Shown here: in pieces, positions 35,743 to 46,059 of the stretch
Layout: each line of letters starts with the position of its first letter
Position numbering within the stretch: position 1 is the stretch's first letter
From: Rhabditophanes sp. KR3021
Taxonomy: Eukaryota > Nematoda > Chromadorea > Rhabditida > Alloionematidae
Assembly (NCBI GenBank): GCA_963281155.1
Contig: CAUJLY010000003.1
Location: forward strand, 1 to 64,000
Direction of reading: 5' to 3'
DNA: 64,000 nt
Program-made: the position numbers and the translations under genes
Notes under the pieces: generated by a model
Seen by the model: only the letters and a program-made list of their open reading frames with translations
Databases searched by the model: none
What the model was told of the DNA's origin: nothing

Positions 35743-36767
35743 ATGATATCTAATTATCTAGACGATATAATTATTAGTTCTTGGGGTTTTATTTCAACCT
35801 TATTACAAACTATTTTCTTCTTCTTCGTATTCAAAAGGTTTATTAAAAAGGATAAAGCTTATCATACCGGATTTAACACAATTTTACTATTTAACTATTG
35901 TTTAACAACTTTATTTTTTTGGTGGGATTTTATTGTAGTAAGAGGTGTCAATTTTGGTATTTACGATATCAGAGATATTTTATGGTTGCCTGAAGTGGAT
36001 ATTTCCATTGAAACATCATTAGTTGCATATTTAAGTTTCAATTGCTCATTATTAGCTATCAATCGTTATTTCGCTTTGCATTTTCCTTTGAAATACAATG
36101 ATGTAAGTAATGAGTTGGCATTTTACAAACCTAATAATTTTAGTACTTTTCAATTAACAAAATAGTGATTTATTGTCTCATTTTATTGTTCATATCGGCA
36201 GCGCAAATATGCACGCGGCTTGAATTGGTTGCTGATTATATGTTAGTTATTGGCAAAGAAAATATTTATCATATGAATTATACAACTCAATCCCAACTGG
36301 CACCATCCAGAATTGTGCTAGCATCATATGCTGTAATAAGCTTTGTAGTCTCCACTTTTTTGAATTATAAAAATATTTTAAAATTCAGAAAATTGATCAA
36401 ATCAAATGCATTTAGTGAAGAAAAGAAAAGAACTGAGAAAATATTAATCATTTATTCAGCATTGCAAAATTTATGCGTTATCATTTTCGTTATCTTGTAT
36501 ATGACTAGATTGATACTGTCTCTTGTACCTGGAGCCAAAGTTTTTACATTTGGAACTGAGAACATATTTGTTTATATAGGATCTCTACTTTCGTACAACG
36601 ACGTCTATTTTATACTAACTTTTAAGTAAGTCATTGTTTAAATTATTTTATCAACTTTTTTCAGCAAAACAGTAAGACAGGACTTTCTAGCATTTTATTT
36701 TGGATCAAAAAAGAACGTTAATAATAGTAGTACAATGATCAAACGCATCACACCTTCTATTGTTTAA
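35743..36767 (+). CDS. 7TM chemoreceptor-like protein B
   Basis: Three exons (35743-36102, 36144-36625, 36665-36767; introns 41 and 39 nt) encode 314 residues. Exon 2 has exactly the length of exon 2 in receptor A, and the introns are at the same places. Shared landmarks: ISNYLDD start, FFWWDFIVVRGVNF, NRYFALHFPLKYN at the TM3 end, ENIYHMNYTTQSQ, FRKLIKSNAFSEEKKR, LVPGAKVFTFGTEN and SLLSYNDVYF before the last helix. The ATG follows TTATTAATTTAG by two bases, as in gene A. Multiple membrane helices and tandem duplication fit a chemosensory role, but the ligand is unknown. Confidence 0.75.
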
Positions 36768-36779
36768 TAATAAACAAAT

Positions 36780-37848
36780 TTTAAAAGCTTATAAACATTT
36801 CGAATTCCTAGAAAGTCATGTTAAAGAGTTTATAATTAACTTATGTTTTCAGGAACCGTACGACTTTTTTTGTCGTACATTTTTAAAATAACACAACATC
36901 TAATAAGATGGAAAATGATAGTGCAGGGAAAAGTTGATTGATTCAATAAAATATATTTTTTCCTGGTAACACGCATGTTATAGTTTTTGAATAAATTACT
37001 AATCTCTTCCAACCGGACATGTTTTTGAAATTATCGTGACTTAATTAAACATGATATTCAGGACATTTTTCATTGTAGCAGAAGATGTGAGATGCATTGT
37101 TAAATTACTTTGAAGCATAAAAATAAAAGTATTATTTAGTACAATAGTCAAAAGATTTAAAAGAGAATGACTAACGAATGTTTTAATTTTGAAAACATAC
37201 AACACTGATTAAATAACGTATTTTTTATCTTATATTGTTACTAATTATCTGATGACATTATCTTAATATTCAGAGTAACTTAGCAATAGTTTTGCGAACT
37301 CTTTTTATTAGCCAAAATCATTAAGAAAAATTAATTATATTTTGAAAGATTTTGCAATTTTGTGAAGGGATAATTTTTCTCAACAATAGACCTTACGATT
37401 AGCATAATTTGTGGGAAATGTAACATAATGAAGCTTTTTTTACCTATCAAAACAGTGCAAAAGAGTTGGGAATATTAAGCATCTAAAAACAACTAAATAT
37501 TTTATTTAAAATCTCTTTCACATGTAATTTAACTTGAATGATTCATTTATAATAAAAACGAGGTTATCAAATAAATTTCTTTAACATAAAAAGCTTTCTT
37601 CATAAATTAATCACCACCTCATCTTTTGTAGTTTTTTCTCATTTTGATATTGCATTCTGCATATTTGCCGTTTTTGATAAAAGTATCACGAATAGTAAGT
37701 ACTAGAAATTTATGAAATTGCATGTGTGATTCTTTAGAAAATTGTCTGCATTATATTATAAAAAAGTATTCAAATTGGATTATTTTCAATCTGAAATCAA
37801 ATAAACGTACAATTACGTAATCATTTCATATTTAAGTGATCATTAATT
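36780..37848. other. Receptor-array spacer with flank repeat
   Basis: Contains the flank repeat copy at about 36940-37090 and AT-rich sequence up to the next broken receptor copy. Confidence 0.5.
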
Positions 37849-38131
37849 TCGGGAGGATATCTAATTATCTAGATGACGTAATTTTTTATCTTGGGGTTCA
37901 TTACAAATCATTTTCTTCTTTTTTGTATTCAAAAAAATTATTCAGGAAGATAATGCGTATCATGAAGGATTTGATGCAATTTTATTTTCTAACTATCTTT
38001 TTAATCACATTCTTTTTCGGTGGGTTTTCGGCACCAAACGACTTATATGTTTCGATGTTTTATCAAATTCGGAGCCTATCTTGGATTCCATTTATTGGCA
38101 GATTCACTTGGGCAGAAGAATATAAATACTG
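37849..38131 (+). pseudogene. Truncated chemoreceptor pseudogene
   Basis: ISNYLDDVIF, then frame-shifted FFFVFKKIIQEDNAYHEGFDA and FSNYLFNHILFRWVF, follow the first exon of receptors A and B. The ATG and the upstream splice-acceptor-like sequence are lost, and at least two frameshifts occur. Similarity ends near 38130. Confidence 0.7.
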
Positions 38132-38479
38132 AGATTAACAATCCTATAACATCATGATATTAAGTATGCTTTATTAAGGATAATAAGAGCAAATGTTGAG
38201 TCTACCACATAATAATGACGTGTGAACGCATCAATACTTAAAAATGTCATTAAACTAAGAAATTATCTTTTTTGAAATGAAAAGGTTTATTGGAATATTT
38301 CCAAAACTTACATGCAACAACCAATGAAATTAGTAATAAAAAATCTTGCTGTCTTTTTTGAATAACCGTTATCTTGATCACAAAGAACCTTGAAAATAAT
38401 TTAATTGCAATCAAAAAATGTTATTAAAAATTGAAGCAAATTGGTGTTTAACAAAAATAAGAGTTGCTCAATGAGATTC

Positions 38480-38990
38480 ATCCAAATTGGTCCTTATTCA
38501 TATCACGGTCCGGCTACAATTTCATAAATGAACTAGCCTATAGGGGAAGGAGACTTTGGTAAGCCTTATCTTTAATAAAGATAATTTTACCTACAATCTA
38601 TTTAGGTGACCAAGTTGAAGAATACACGTCCGGTTGAGAGAGCAGGAAATGGTACAATTATGAATAAGAATGATTTTGTTTAATTAGGAGATATGCAGAA
38701 GGAATATAATTAATATTATTGAAAACAAGGAATTCGGGGCAAAGGCTAAGAGATAAGCTACAATTTTAAATAATGGTTCTGTTAGCTCTAAAGAAATATT
38801 GATAAAGCATTTTAAACACGATCGTGATTTCGGAAATCCTACGATTCTTAATTTAGAGAGTGCCAATCAAGGGTCTATTGTATATTATATGCTGGATGTT
38901 CCGGCAGTTATTTTCTTATCTTTAGGCCTCACTATTTATGGAACTGTAATCGTTATTAAATTTTGTATTCAAAGTTGTAGAAAATGTCAT
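38480..38990 (+). pseudogene. ugt: UDP-glycosyltransferase (UGT) pseudogene, C-terminal part
   Basis: UGTs conjugate sugars to lipophilic compounds in the ER. Recognisable pieces in family order are: donor-site SGYNFINELAYRG (family HGGYNS..E....G), GDQ followed by KNTRPVERAGNGTIMNKNDF, ENKEFGAKAKR, then a long clean C-terminus. That C-terminus includes LIKHFKHDRDFG, SIVYYMLDVPAVIF and the ER membrane anchor LSLGLTIYGTVIVIKF. Pieces are separated by frameshifts and stops; a short intron-like segment (38554-38604) precedes the GDQ block. The open frame runs directly into truncated H4 sequence at about 38973, showing a recombination junction. Confidence 0.8.
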
Positions 38991-39105
38991 TCGTGATGCT
39001 GTCGCCTATTGTGAACATGCAAAAGAAAGACCGTTACTGCCATGCATGTTGTCTATGCACTAAAGAGACAAGGAAAAACTCCTTACGGATTCAGAGGTTA
39101 ACACA
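38973..39105 (+). pseudogene. Truncated histone H4 pseudogene
   Basis: From GAAAATGTCATTCGTGA onward the sequence matches the last third of the H4 gene (residues about 64-103) and its 3' UTR. One base is missing in CATGC(T)AAAAGAAAG, which shifts the frame. A histone stem-loop (GGTCCT-CTTT-AGGACT) follows at 39126-39141 and the UTR words match those after 23144. Confidence 0.9.
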
Positions 39106-39367
39106 AACATTTTATACTCTCAACGGTCCTCTTTAGGACTGTCAATTATTCTTTTTCGTTATTAATGTTGTTTAAATAAATGATCTCTAGTAAATATATG
39201 TTTCAATTTTTTATATTTTTATCAACTTGGATATATAATATTTAATGAAGCAGTAATGAGTTGTGTAGCTTGTCATTAGTAAAATTTAAATAATCGCTTT
39301 TAAATGCGCAAATGTGACAATAAAAATGACTGAAGTAATTTGATAAGTCTGTTTAGATTTGTTTATT

Positions 39368-39459
39368 AGAGACCTTTTCAAATCTCATTCCAAAATTTGC
39401 TAACAGAATTCTTATAGAATACTGAACGCATACTAACCTCAAACTGGGTTTTTTAAACC
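39368..39459 (-). ncRNA. Spliced-leader RNA gene, copy 3
   Basis: Leader identical to copy 1, donor GTTAGT, Sm site AATTTTGG. The 3' hairpin is weakened (GAGATTT...AGGTCTC) and the middle has TATTCTATAAG changes. TATA box and a diverged proximal element (CACTTCCGATGATC) are present upstream. Confidence 0.88.
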
Positions 39460-39607
39460 GTTTTAGTCTCTTTTTGTTCGTCTTTTATATGCTCTAGTGT
39501 GATCATCGGAAGTGGAACTTTGCAGTGAGTAGTTGAATAATTTACTTTTAAAAGGGATTTCTATTGTAAAAGGCGACAATTATTTACTCTTTTTAAATAT
39601 TTTTATT

Positions 39608-39699
39608 AAAGATCTTTTCAAATCTCATTCCAAAATTTGCTAACAGAATTCATATAGAATCCTGAACGCATACTAACCTCAAACTGGGTTTTTTAAACC
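39608..39699 (-). ncRNA. Spliced-leader RNA gene, copy 4
   Basis: Identical leader and Sm site. The 3' hairpin is altered on both arms (GAGATTTGAAAAGATC). It lies 240 bases from copy 3 and 243 from copy 5. Upstream TATAAAAG is present; the proximal element reads CCTACTTTCTATTGTC. Confidence 0.88.
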
Positions 39700-39850
39700 G
39701 TCTTAGTCTCATTTTACCAGTCTTTTATACACACATATGTGACAATAGAAAGTAGGACTTTGCGCTGCGTAGTTGAATAATGTACACATTTATGTAAATG
39801 AAATATTCTTTTATATAAAAACAAATACTTCTTCTTTTTTATATTTTATT

Positions 39851-39942
39851 AGAGACCTTTGCAAGTCTCATTCCAAAATTTGCTAACAGAATTCATGTAG
39901 AATCCTGAACGCATACTAACCTCAAACTGGGTTTTTTAAACC
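39851..39942 (-). ncRNA. Spliced-leader RNA gene, copy 5
   Basis: Leader, donor, Sm site and hairpin are the same as copy 2 in the cluster at 23.4-23.8 kb. Its downstream spacer (39760-39850) is nearly identical to 23580-23671, which proves a recent segmental duplication of the SL units. Confidence 0.93.
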
Positions 39943-40321
39943 GTCTTAGTCCCCTTTTACCAGCCTTTTATACACACATATGCGACAATCGGAAGTAGGG
40001 CAAAGGTGCTTTTTACAAACAATGCTCTAAATTTATATAAATGTTCAGGTAAAAAACAAGTAATGTATAAGCTCACATTAACAAGTTTCCATAATATCTG
40101 GGTCTTTTTATTGATGTTTTGAATAAATATGTAATTTATACTTAACAGAACGAATATGCAAATATAATCTTATTCAATTCACCATTTATTTATATTTCTT
40201 AAAGATATTCATTTAAAATAGTTGACATATTGCCTACAAATAGGTTAATTTATACTTTGTTTTTGTTCAATCACTGGCATTTAGAGGTGGTGGTGAAAAC
40301 AAACTTTTGAAGGTAACCTAC

Positions 40322-40468
40322 TTAAAATATATATTTTATTAATTTAACTTTGGAGGCTGCAATCTTAGAAATGGCACCGTTTGTCTTAGTATCTACTAAA
40401 TATGGTGCTTCTTCAAAAAATTGATAAACCTTTTTTGTAGCTGTAATTTTTTTATTCAAAAATGACAT
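40322..40468 (-). CDS. Possible 48-residue ORF or exon, orphan
   Basis: The ATG at 40468 opens 48 codons (MSFLNKKITATKKVYQFFE..., then LVDTKTNGAISKIAASKVK). Amino-acid composition is more protein-like than the surrounding AT-driven frames. There is no signal peptide or known motif. It could be an exon or chance. Confidence 0.25.
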   Translation of the reverse strand: MSFLNKKITATKKVYQFFEEAPYLVDTKTNGAISKIAASKVKLIKYIF

Positions 40469-42066
40469 TAAGAGTTGCAGAAACATATTTTTTGTAACAA
40501 ACTGTCTTAATTAGCAAGAAAGATAAGTTTTAAAAAGTTGTGTAATACTGCACGACTGACCGTTCTATATTAATGGGTCAATTAAATTATTGTTTTGAGA
40601 AGAATCATGATGAGTAATTTTAAATAGTCAGTTCCCAGAGATGTGTTAAATTAATCTCCAAATTGTATTGGCTTGATGTCAACGGCATACTAAGAAAATC
40701 AGTTATTGTGTAAATATGTACAACAATCCACTTAATTAATTTGTAGTTTCAAAAAGCAAAAGTCTTTGCAGAATCAGAATCAAGTTGATCAAATTTATAA
40801 TCGAAAAACTGTGTTTTGCCCAAGTTTGGAAATAAACTATTCTCATATCTTTCACCAATACAAAGTACCTTTCCAACCCCAAAGTACATTAGTTAACAAA
40901 ATAAATATTTCAATTGTTTATATACTTCGTCACATCTTATCATTAACAATTGAATCTTCTGAATCAAAAATGATCTCTATCTTATTTTAAATAATATTCA
41001 AATATACATACACTTTTTTCCAACCATTTAATGCAACTCCGTACCACATATTCTCAAACAAAAATTGCGTGCCAACATTATTAAACAACGTAATTTAAAG
41101 TAATTTAAAAATCAAATTACACTGAAGCTTTGCCCATAAGGAATTCTGCTTTTATTTAAAATGCCAAGACTAATGCTTGTAAAAGATGTCATTATCTGAC
41201 TTGAAAATTGGTTGCTTATTTTATTTACCTGACAAGATATCATTCCTTGATTGAGTTATTTTAGATATGCTTTGGAAAGGGTTCCGAGTATAAGATTTAC
41301 CAACGTATCAATATAAATAAGGGGCAAACTCATTTGGTTGTTTATAAATCGACACTAAAAAAGTTATTTGTTTACCTGTCACTTCGCTCACCAAATAAGG
41401 AAAGAGTTTTCCATTTCAGCGGCAAAATTGTTTACTTGATGTCAAATATATAGTTTCGTGTAAAATAAAGTCAAGATGATAATAGTGATTAAATCAAATT
41501 TAGAATCTGCAAGTTTAACAATAAATATGAATAAATTTATTTCATTATAGAAACTCAAAATTTGTTGCTTCAATTAGGTAGTAGATTATGCACAACTTAA
41601 TATTAGAATAATTGTTTATAATTAAATAAATGTGCCAAGCAGTTTAAGGTCGACTTTAAAATAAGTAAAAGTCATTCTTGTTCCCTTAATATAAGATTCA
41701 ATGAAAAGACAGCTTTTGAAACAGCTGTATCAATGTAATCTGACAAAAGAATAAAAGACAAAAAGGGAGTTTTCTTTCGACTGTCTTTAATCTAGATTAT
41801 ATCGTTCGTCTAAACTATGTTTAAGACAAGAAACATGAGAATCACTTTGTTCATTAAAATTACATCCCCGAAATAAACGGCAAAAAAGATTCACAAATTG
41901 GTTAACAACAAACCACAATAGAATAGTATTAAATGATTAACGTTTATTTTTTATAGAATGACTTCACCAATAATTACATTTTATCATATTAACAGATTTG
42001 TTGAACAAACACCTAAAATACTATATCATATTTACTCAACATACATTCCTTTATAATTTGATAACA

Positions 42067-42201
42067 ATGCGTATTTTGTTTGATTTACTGATAAATACGA
42101 TCGGAGGTTTGTGGTGTGTCATTTACATACATCTATCTGTCCAATTAGAAGCTCAAAATTGCGAATCAAGCCCAAATGAATGGTCTGAATTTAGGAAATG
42201 A
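42067..42201 (+). CDS. Possible small secreted peptide or first exon
   Basis: The ATG at 42067 opens 44 codons beginning with a signal-like hydrophobic segment (MRILFDLLINTIGGLWCVIY) and ending in a polar tail (CESSPNEWSEFRK). It may be complete or the first exon of a gene. No family is known to me. Confidence 0.3.
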   Translation: MRILFDLLINTIGGLWCVIYIHLSVQLEAQNCESSPNEWSEFRK

Positions 42202-42402
42202 TTCTCATAAGTGAATGACACTAATTGCTCATACCAAATCAATCATAAATAGTTGTAATTTAACATTTTTATTTAAAAAAAAGGAAAAGATTCAATAGAA
42301 GTGACTTATTAAAAGAATTCACCAACATAAAAAGATAACAAAATATGATTTCTTAGATCATTAATATACCTAAACTTCATATACTGGTAGGAAAAGTTTA
42401 TT

Positions 42403-44463
42403 TCATGGTGGAGAAATAGGTATAGCTCCATTGCCATTCGTCCGCACAACAACTTTCTTCCGCTTTTGATTCTTGGACCAAAGCTCATGACAGTCTTGGT
42501 TTCTGGGAAACTTTGGTGGTTCAATTGTCCTGGGGTCGATATTAATTAGCCAGGGATGGTTGCATACTTCATCTGCGGATAACCTTTTCTTAGGATCAAG
42601 TGTCAACATGGCATCTAAAAGGTCGAGTGCTCCAGCTGGTATACTGAACATTGTTTATAATTAAAACTTAGAAATAAAATGACTTACTCTTTAAAATGCT
42701 CTTTCACGATTCTAGAATAATGCTTTTTGTATTTGAAATTTTTGTACAAGCTTAGTTTGATAACATCTGGCCAATTGGCTTCACAAGGAGTCCCACAAAC
42801 TTTCGAAATTGCTTCCAACTGAACAAGCTCTGTATTACCAGCAAAGACAGGCTTTCTAATAAACATCTCCGGCAAAATACAACCTAATGACCAACAGTCA
42901 ATCTTTTCATCATAATTCTCAGACCCAAGTAGCAATTCAGGAGGTCTGTACCATAAAGTGATAACACGATTAGTGTACAAACGACTTTGAGCTCTATCAT
43001 AAAAACGAGCCAAACCGAAGTCAGCAAGTTTGATTTCTCCTCTATTATTGAACAAAATGTTGGAGCCCTTGATGTCACGGTGGAGAAATTTCCGTTTATG
43101 GCAGTACCTCAAACCCTCAGCCAGTTGTTTCATAAAAGAAGCCACCTGAAGCTCAGTAAATGCCTCCATATCTGAGTCTAATAGTCCAACTAAATCATGG
43201 TCCAAGTATTCAAACACAAGATAAAAGGAATGAATATTTTCCCGATCATCATTCCTTTCTCTTGACGTTCTTCCTTTCTCATTGCTTTCTTGTTTTTTTT
43301 TTCTCCGAAATTACCGATCTATTTGTCACTATATCCATTAGTCGGACAACGTTTTTGTGGTCCAGCTGGCGTAGGATAATAATTTCGCGGATTGCAGTGA
43401 TTGGAAAACCTTCTTTTTTCATTTTCTAACCGGACTCTTTTCAGGGCAACTTCTTGGCCAGTTGAAAGCTGAGTCGCTTTGAAAACAAACCCGTAGGTAC
43501 CTTCGCCCACTTGCTTTTCGATTTTGTAGTTGTTTTCCGTATCCATGCCCCAATCTCTACTCGTTATTGTTGTCACACGGTGATCATAGATAATTGGACG
43601 CTCTTTTAGTTTGCGTGAGGGTGGTGGAGGCGGAAGGTCCTCTATTTCCATTGGCGAAAGACTACGATCATGGCCTGGAGGTGGCGGTGGTGGAGGCGAT
43701 ATTGCTGTTAAACCGGCGATTGGCTTGAATCCAGAAGGCAGGGGATGATTCACCACTACCTGCTTGCACATCGATGGAGGAGGCGGCGGTGGAGGTGGAA
43801 TGCTGAAAACATTATTTGCTGAATCTTGTCTTGCCACCTGTGGCTTTGAAGCATTACTCTTATACTATAATTTTTTATTATTTACAAATTAAACACCCAA
43901 CTAACCCTGGGCGGAGTGACTGGAGATAGAGAAGAATCTGTACTTGACACATCTTCCTTAATAACTTTGGACGTGCTCTTGTAAAGGGGAGCTTTTTTCT
44001 TGTCTGAACTTCTGGAACGTTTCCTTCTGACTTTGGAAGAGGACTTTCTTTCTCTAGAACGAGTTCTAGATGAGATCTGCTTTGAGATTTCACCACCCAA
44101 AGTCCCCTCCTTCTTGATGGTATGAATGTCGTCGGCAGAGGAAATTGGACTAGTTGAAATATCAATTCTCGAAAAACGACCACCTTTCTCCACTTTGCCC
44201 ACTTTCTTTTCATAGGAACGGGATCTGGAGTTGCATGAACGATCCCTTCGCCCATCGTACTTACGACCGTTGCGGCCATTATCCCGATGACGTGATCTTC
44301 TATCTGGAGAATGGTCCCGTTTACTCCTAAAAGTAGCTAATAACAATTACAACAAATGCATCACTTACCTTTTATGTTTGTGCTCCCTTCGTTCCCGATC
44401 GCTACGTCTATGATCCCGTGAAGGAGAATCATATCTTCTTTTGCTGCCTCTATCAGGCGACAT
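42403..44463 (-). CDS. cdk-12: CDK12/CDK13-type transcription kinase, 5 exons, one-base frameshift before PITAIRE
   Basis: CDK12 with cyclin K phosphorylates Ser2 of the RNA polymerase II tail. Exons: 44369-44463, 43916-44336, 43315-43864, 42688-43277, 42403-42643. N-terminus is an RS/basic region typical of the family ([29 protein letters not shown]) followed by poly-Pro tracts. Kinase landmarks: [96 protein letters not shown], and the family-specific DCHELWSK tail. After ENEK the sequence has one A too many (A6 at 43414-43419), shifting the frame just before [10 protein letters not shown]. With it corrected, all phases fit and the protein is 631 residues. An assembly error is likely because nothing else is damaged. 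Confidence 0.9.
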
Positions 44464-45197
44464 TTCAAAAATTAAACTATTTTAACACCAAATATATTAA
44501 TATATAAATATTCAAAACAACAACTTTACAAATATGCACCAATTTTAGCGAATGGCATTTAAAGTTTCAACTCAACAAAGAGATCTTAAAAACAGGCTTT
44601 CAATTCGAGAAGATAAGTGGAACAGTGTCTACTCTCTTCGTTGGAAACAACGGTGTGTGTGGTGATGTAAGAGTAGTAGTAGTGTACTTCTTAGTAGTAA
44701 TACACATACACACAACAAACAATGCGGCAGACAATTTGATGATAAACGTGGTGGATTGTTGTTGGTGGCAGCTTTTGTTATTATTTACATTTACAAATTA
44801 TACTAAATATGTGTATATTATAAACATTCTCAATTATCACCATTCTAATGCTCTATTCTTTTGCTATCAACTCGCGTGGACTTAAATTGACGTTTTACGA
44901 CCTCTTATCACCAATCCCTGTATATTTATTTGCTTTTATATCTTCTATTAACATGCTTTATCTTTAGACTAATCAAATATAACTAATTATTAAACCAATT
45001 GCAATTAGTTGACTTGAAACATTCTGGAAACTTCTACAAATTAAATCAATTCTCTCAAGACGAAATAGATGTTGTAGTACCTTCTCGAACATTCAAACAA
45101 TTGGCTTGTGTAACTTTTTGAATTAAATCAACACACATCTCTCTTGCCGACTGTTTTTTTGGATTATTTATACTGGTATATTTTTAAATATTATATC
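44464..45197. promoter_or_regulatory. Divergent intergenic region between cdk-12 and orphan acidic gene
   Basis: No gene. Contains GTAGTAGTAGT and ACACACAACAAACAA simple stretches. The plus frame 44625-44885 is a chance ORF made of these. It presumably holds both promoters. Confidence 0.4.
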
Positions 45198-46059
45198 ATG
45201 CCAATCAGTTTTGAACCTTTCCCAATTTACACTAATACTAAGGGGTATCTTGACATGATGATTCCAGATGTTAGTGATGATATGGCTACTACCACTAATA
45301 GGCGTATTGGAATCAAACGCAAAAGAGTAAGTTTCAAAATAATATTCAAGTATACTATTTATTTTTATGTTCATTTAGGAAGGATTGTATTACGAGATGG
45401 GGCCTTCTCCCAAAAGATTTCACCTAGAAGAGGAGCCATCTACAAGCACAGCTATTATCCCACTACACTACCGCCATACAAACAATAATGAAGAATGCGA
45501 GGATATGGAAGTTGAGGGAGAATATCGGAATTTGTTCGATAAGGCGAACTTTGGTCCAAGGGTAACAACCTTTGCAATACCCGAGTATGTGAATATTGGG
45601 AACGTCAAAGGACACGAACTTGTTTTAACCCACCAAATAGTCCCAAGATTTTATGCAGACGGTGGGAAAGACAGGGAAAACTCCTCAGACACCGAGGAAG
45701 AAGAACTTGACACCTGGAACTTTCATCCAATGGCAGGAAGAATCAACGAAATCGCAAATGATGGAGAGGCAGTGAAGGCCACCGCCTATACAGTTGAGGA
45801 CGGGACCTGTGACAAGTATCGACAAAACTCAAATCAGGAACAGACAAAGTGTGGTCAATACAGTGTTGTTGAGTTAGCAGAAGATGGTAGTGACCTTTAC
45901 ACACACCCAACAAACATGTTTCCTTACACATCAACCTTACCACCGCAAACAGGGCATACAGGTCCACTTATTGAAGAATTAAGTGAGGAGGAGGTTGAGT
46001 CGATGGTCGAGGACGACTATACTAGCTTCAATTGTGAAATGGAGGTTGATCAACCCTAA
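45198..46059 (+). CDS. Orphan acidic protein, 269 residues
   Basis: Two exons (45198-45326, 45379-46059; intron 52 nt) join in phase. The N-terminal part has a basic segment (RRIGIKRKREG) like a nuclear localisation signal, followed by an acidic, Glu/Asp-rich and otherwise low-complexity protein (EECEDMEVEGEYRNLF, SSDTEEEELDTWNFHPMAG, IEELSEEEVESMVEDDY). A conserved-looking core, FGPRVTTFAIPEYVN and HELVLTHQIVPRFY, is not known to me. Codon use and G+C are those of real genes here. A nuclear regulatory role is a guess from composition only. Confidence 0.7.

Larger units (their letters stand above)
40000..42402. other. Gene-poor region with two tiny ORFs
   Basis: Mostly AT-rich without gene signals. 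Two small ORFs with ATG are described separately (40322-40468 minus, 42067-42201 plus). The plus frame at 40766-40990 has no support. Confidence 0.4.

Noticed and set aside
38554..38604. Protein-kinase glycine loop (GEGDFGK) in the plus strand
   Set aside because: The surrounding pieces match UGT in order, and no other kinase motif follows.
43278..43314. Second frameshift in CDK12 at a run of ten A
   Set aside because: A 37-nt intron (GTAATT...AATGAG) covering the run restores the frame without any indel and matches the usual intron length here.
44625..44885. Plus-strand open frame with Val/Tyr/His repeats
   Set aside because: Arises from simple GTAGTAGT and ACACAC repeats between two divergent genes.
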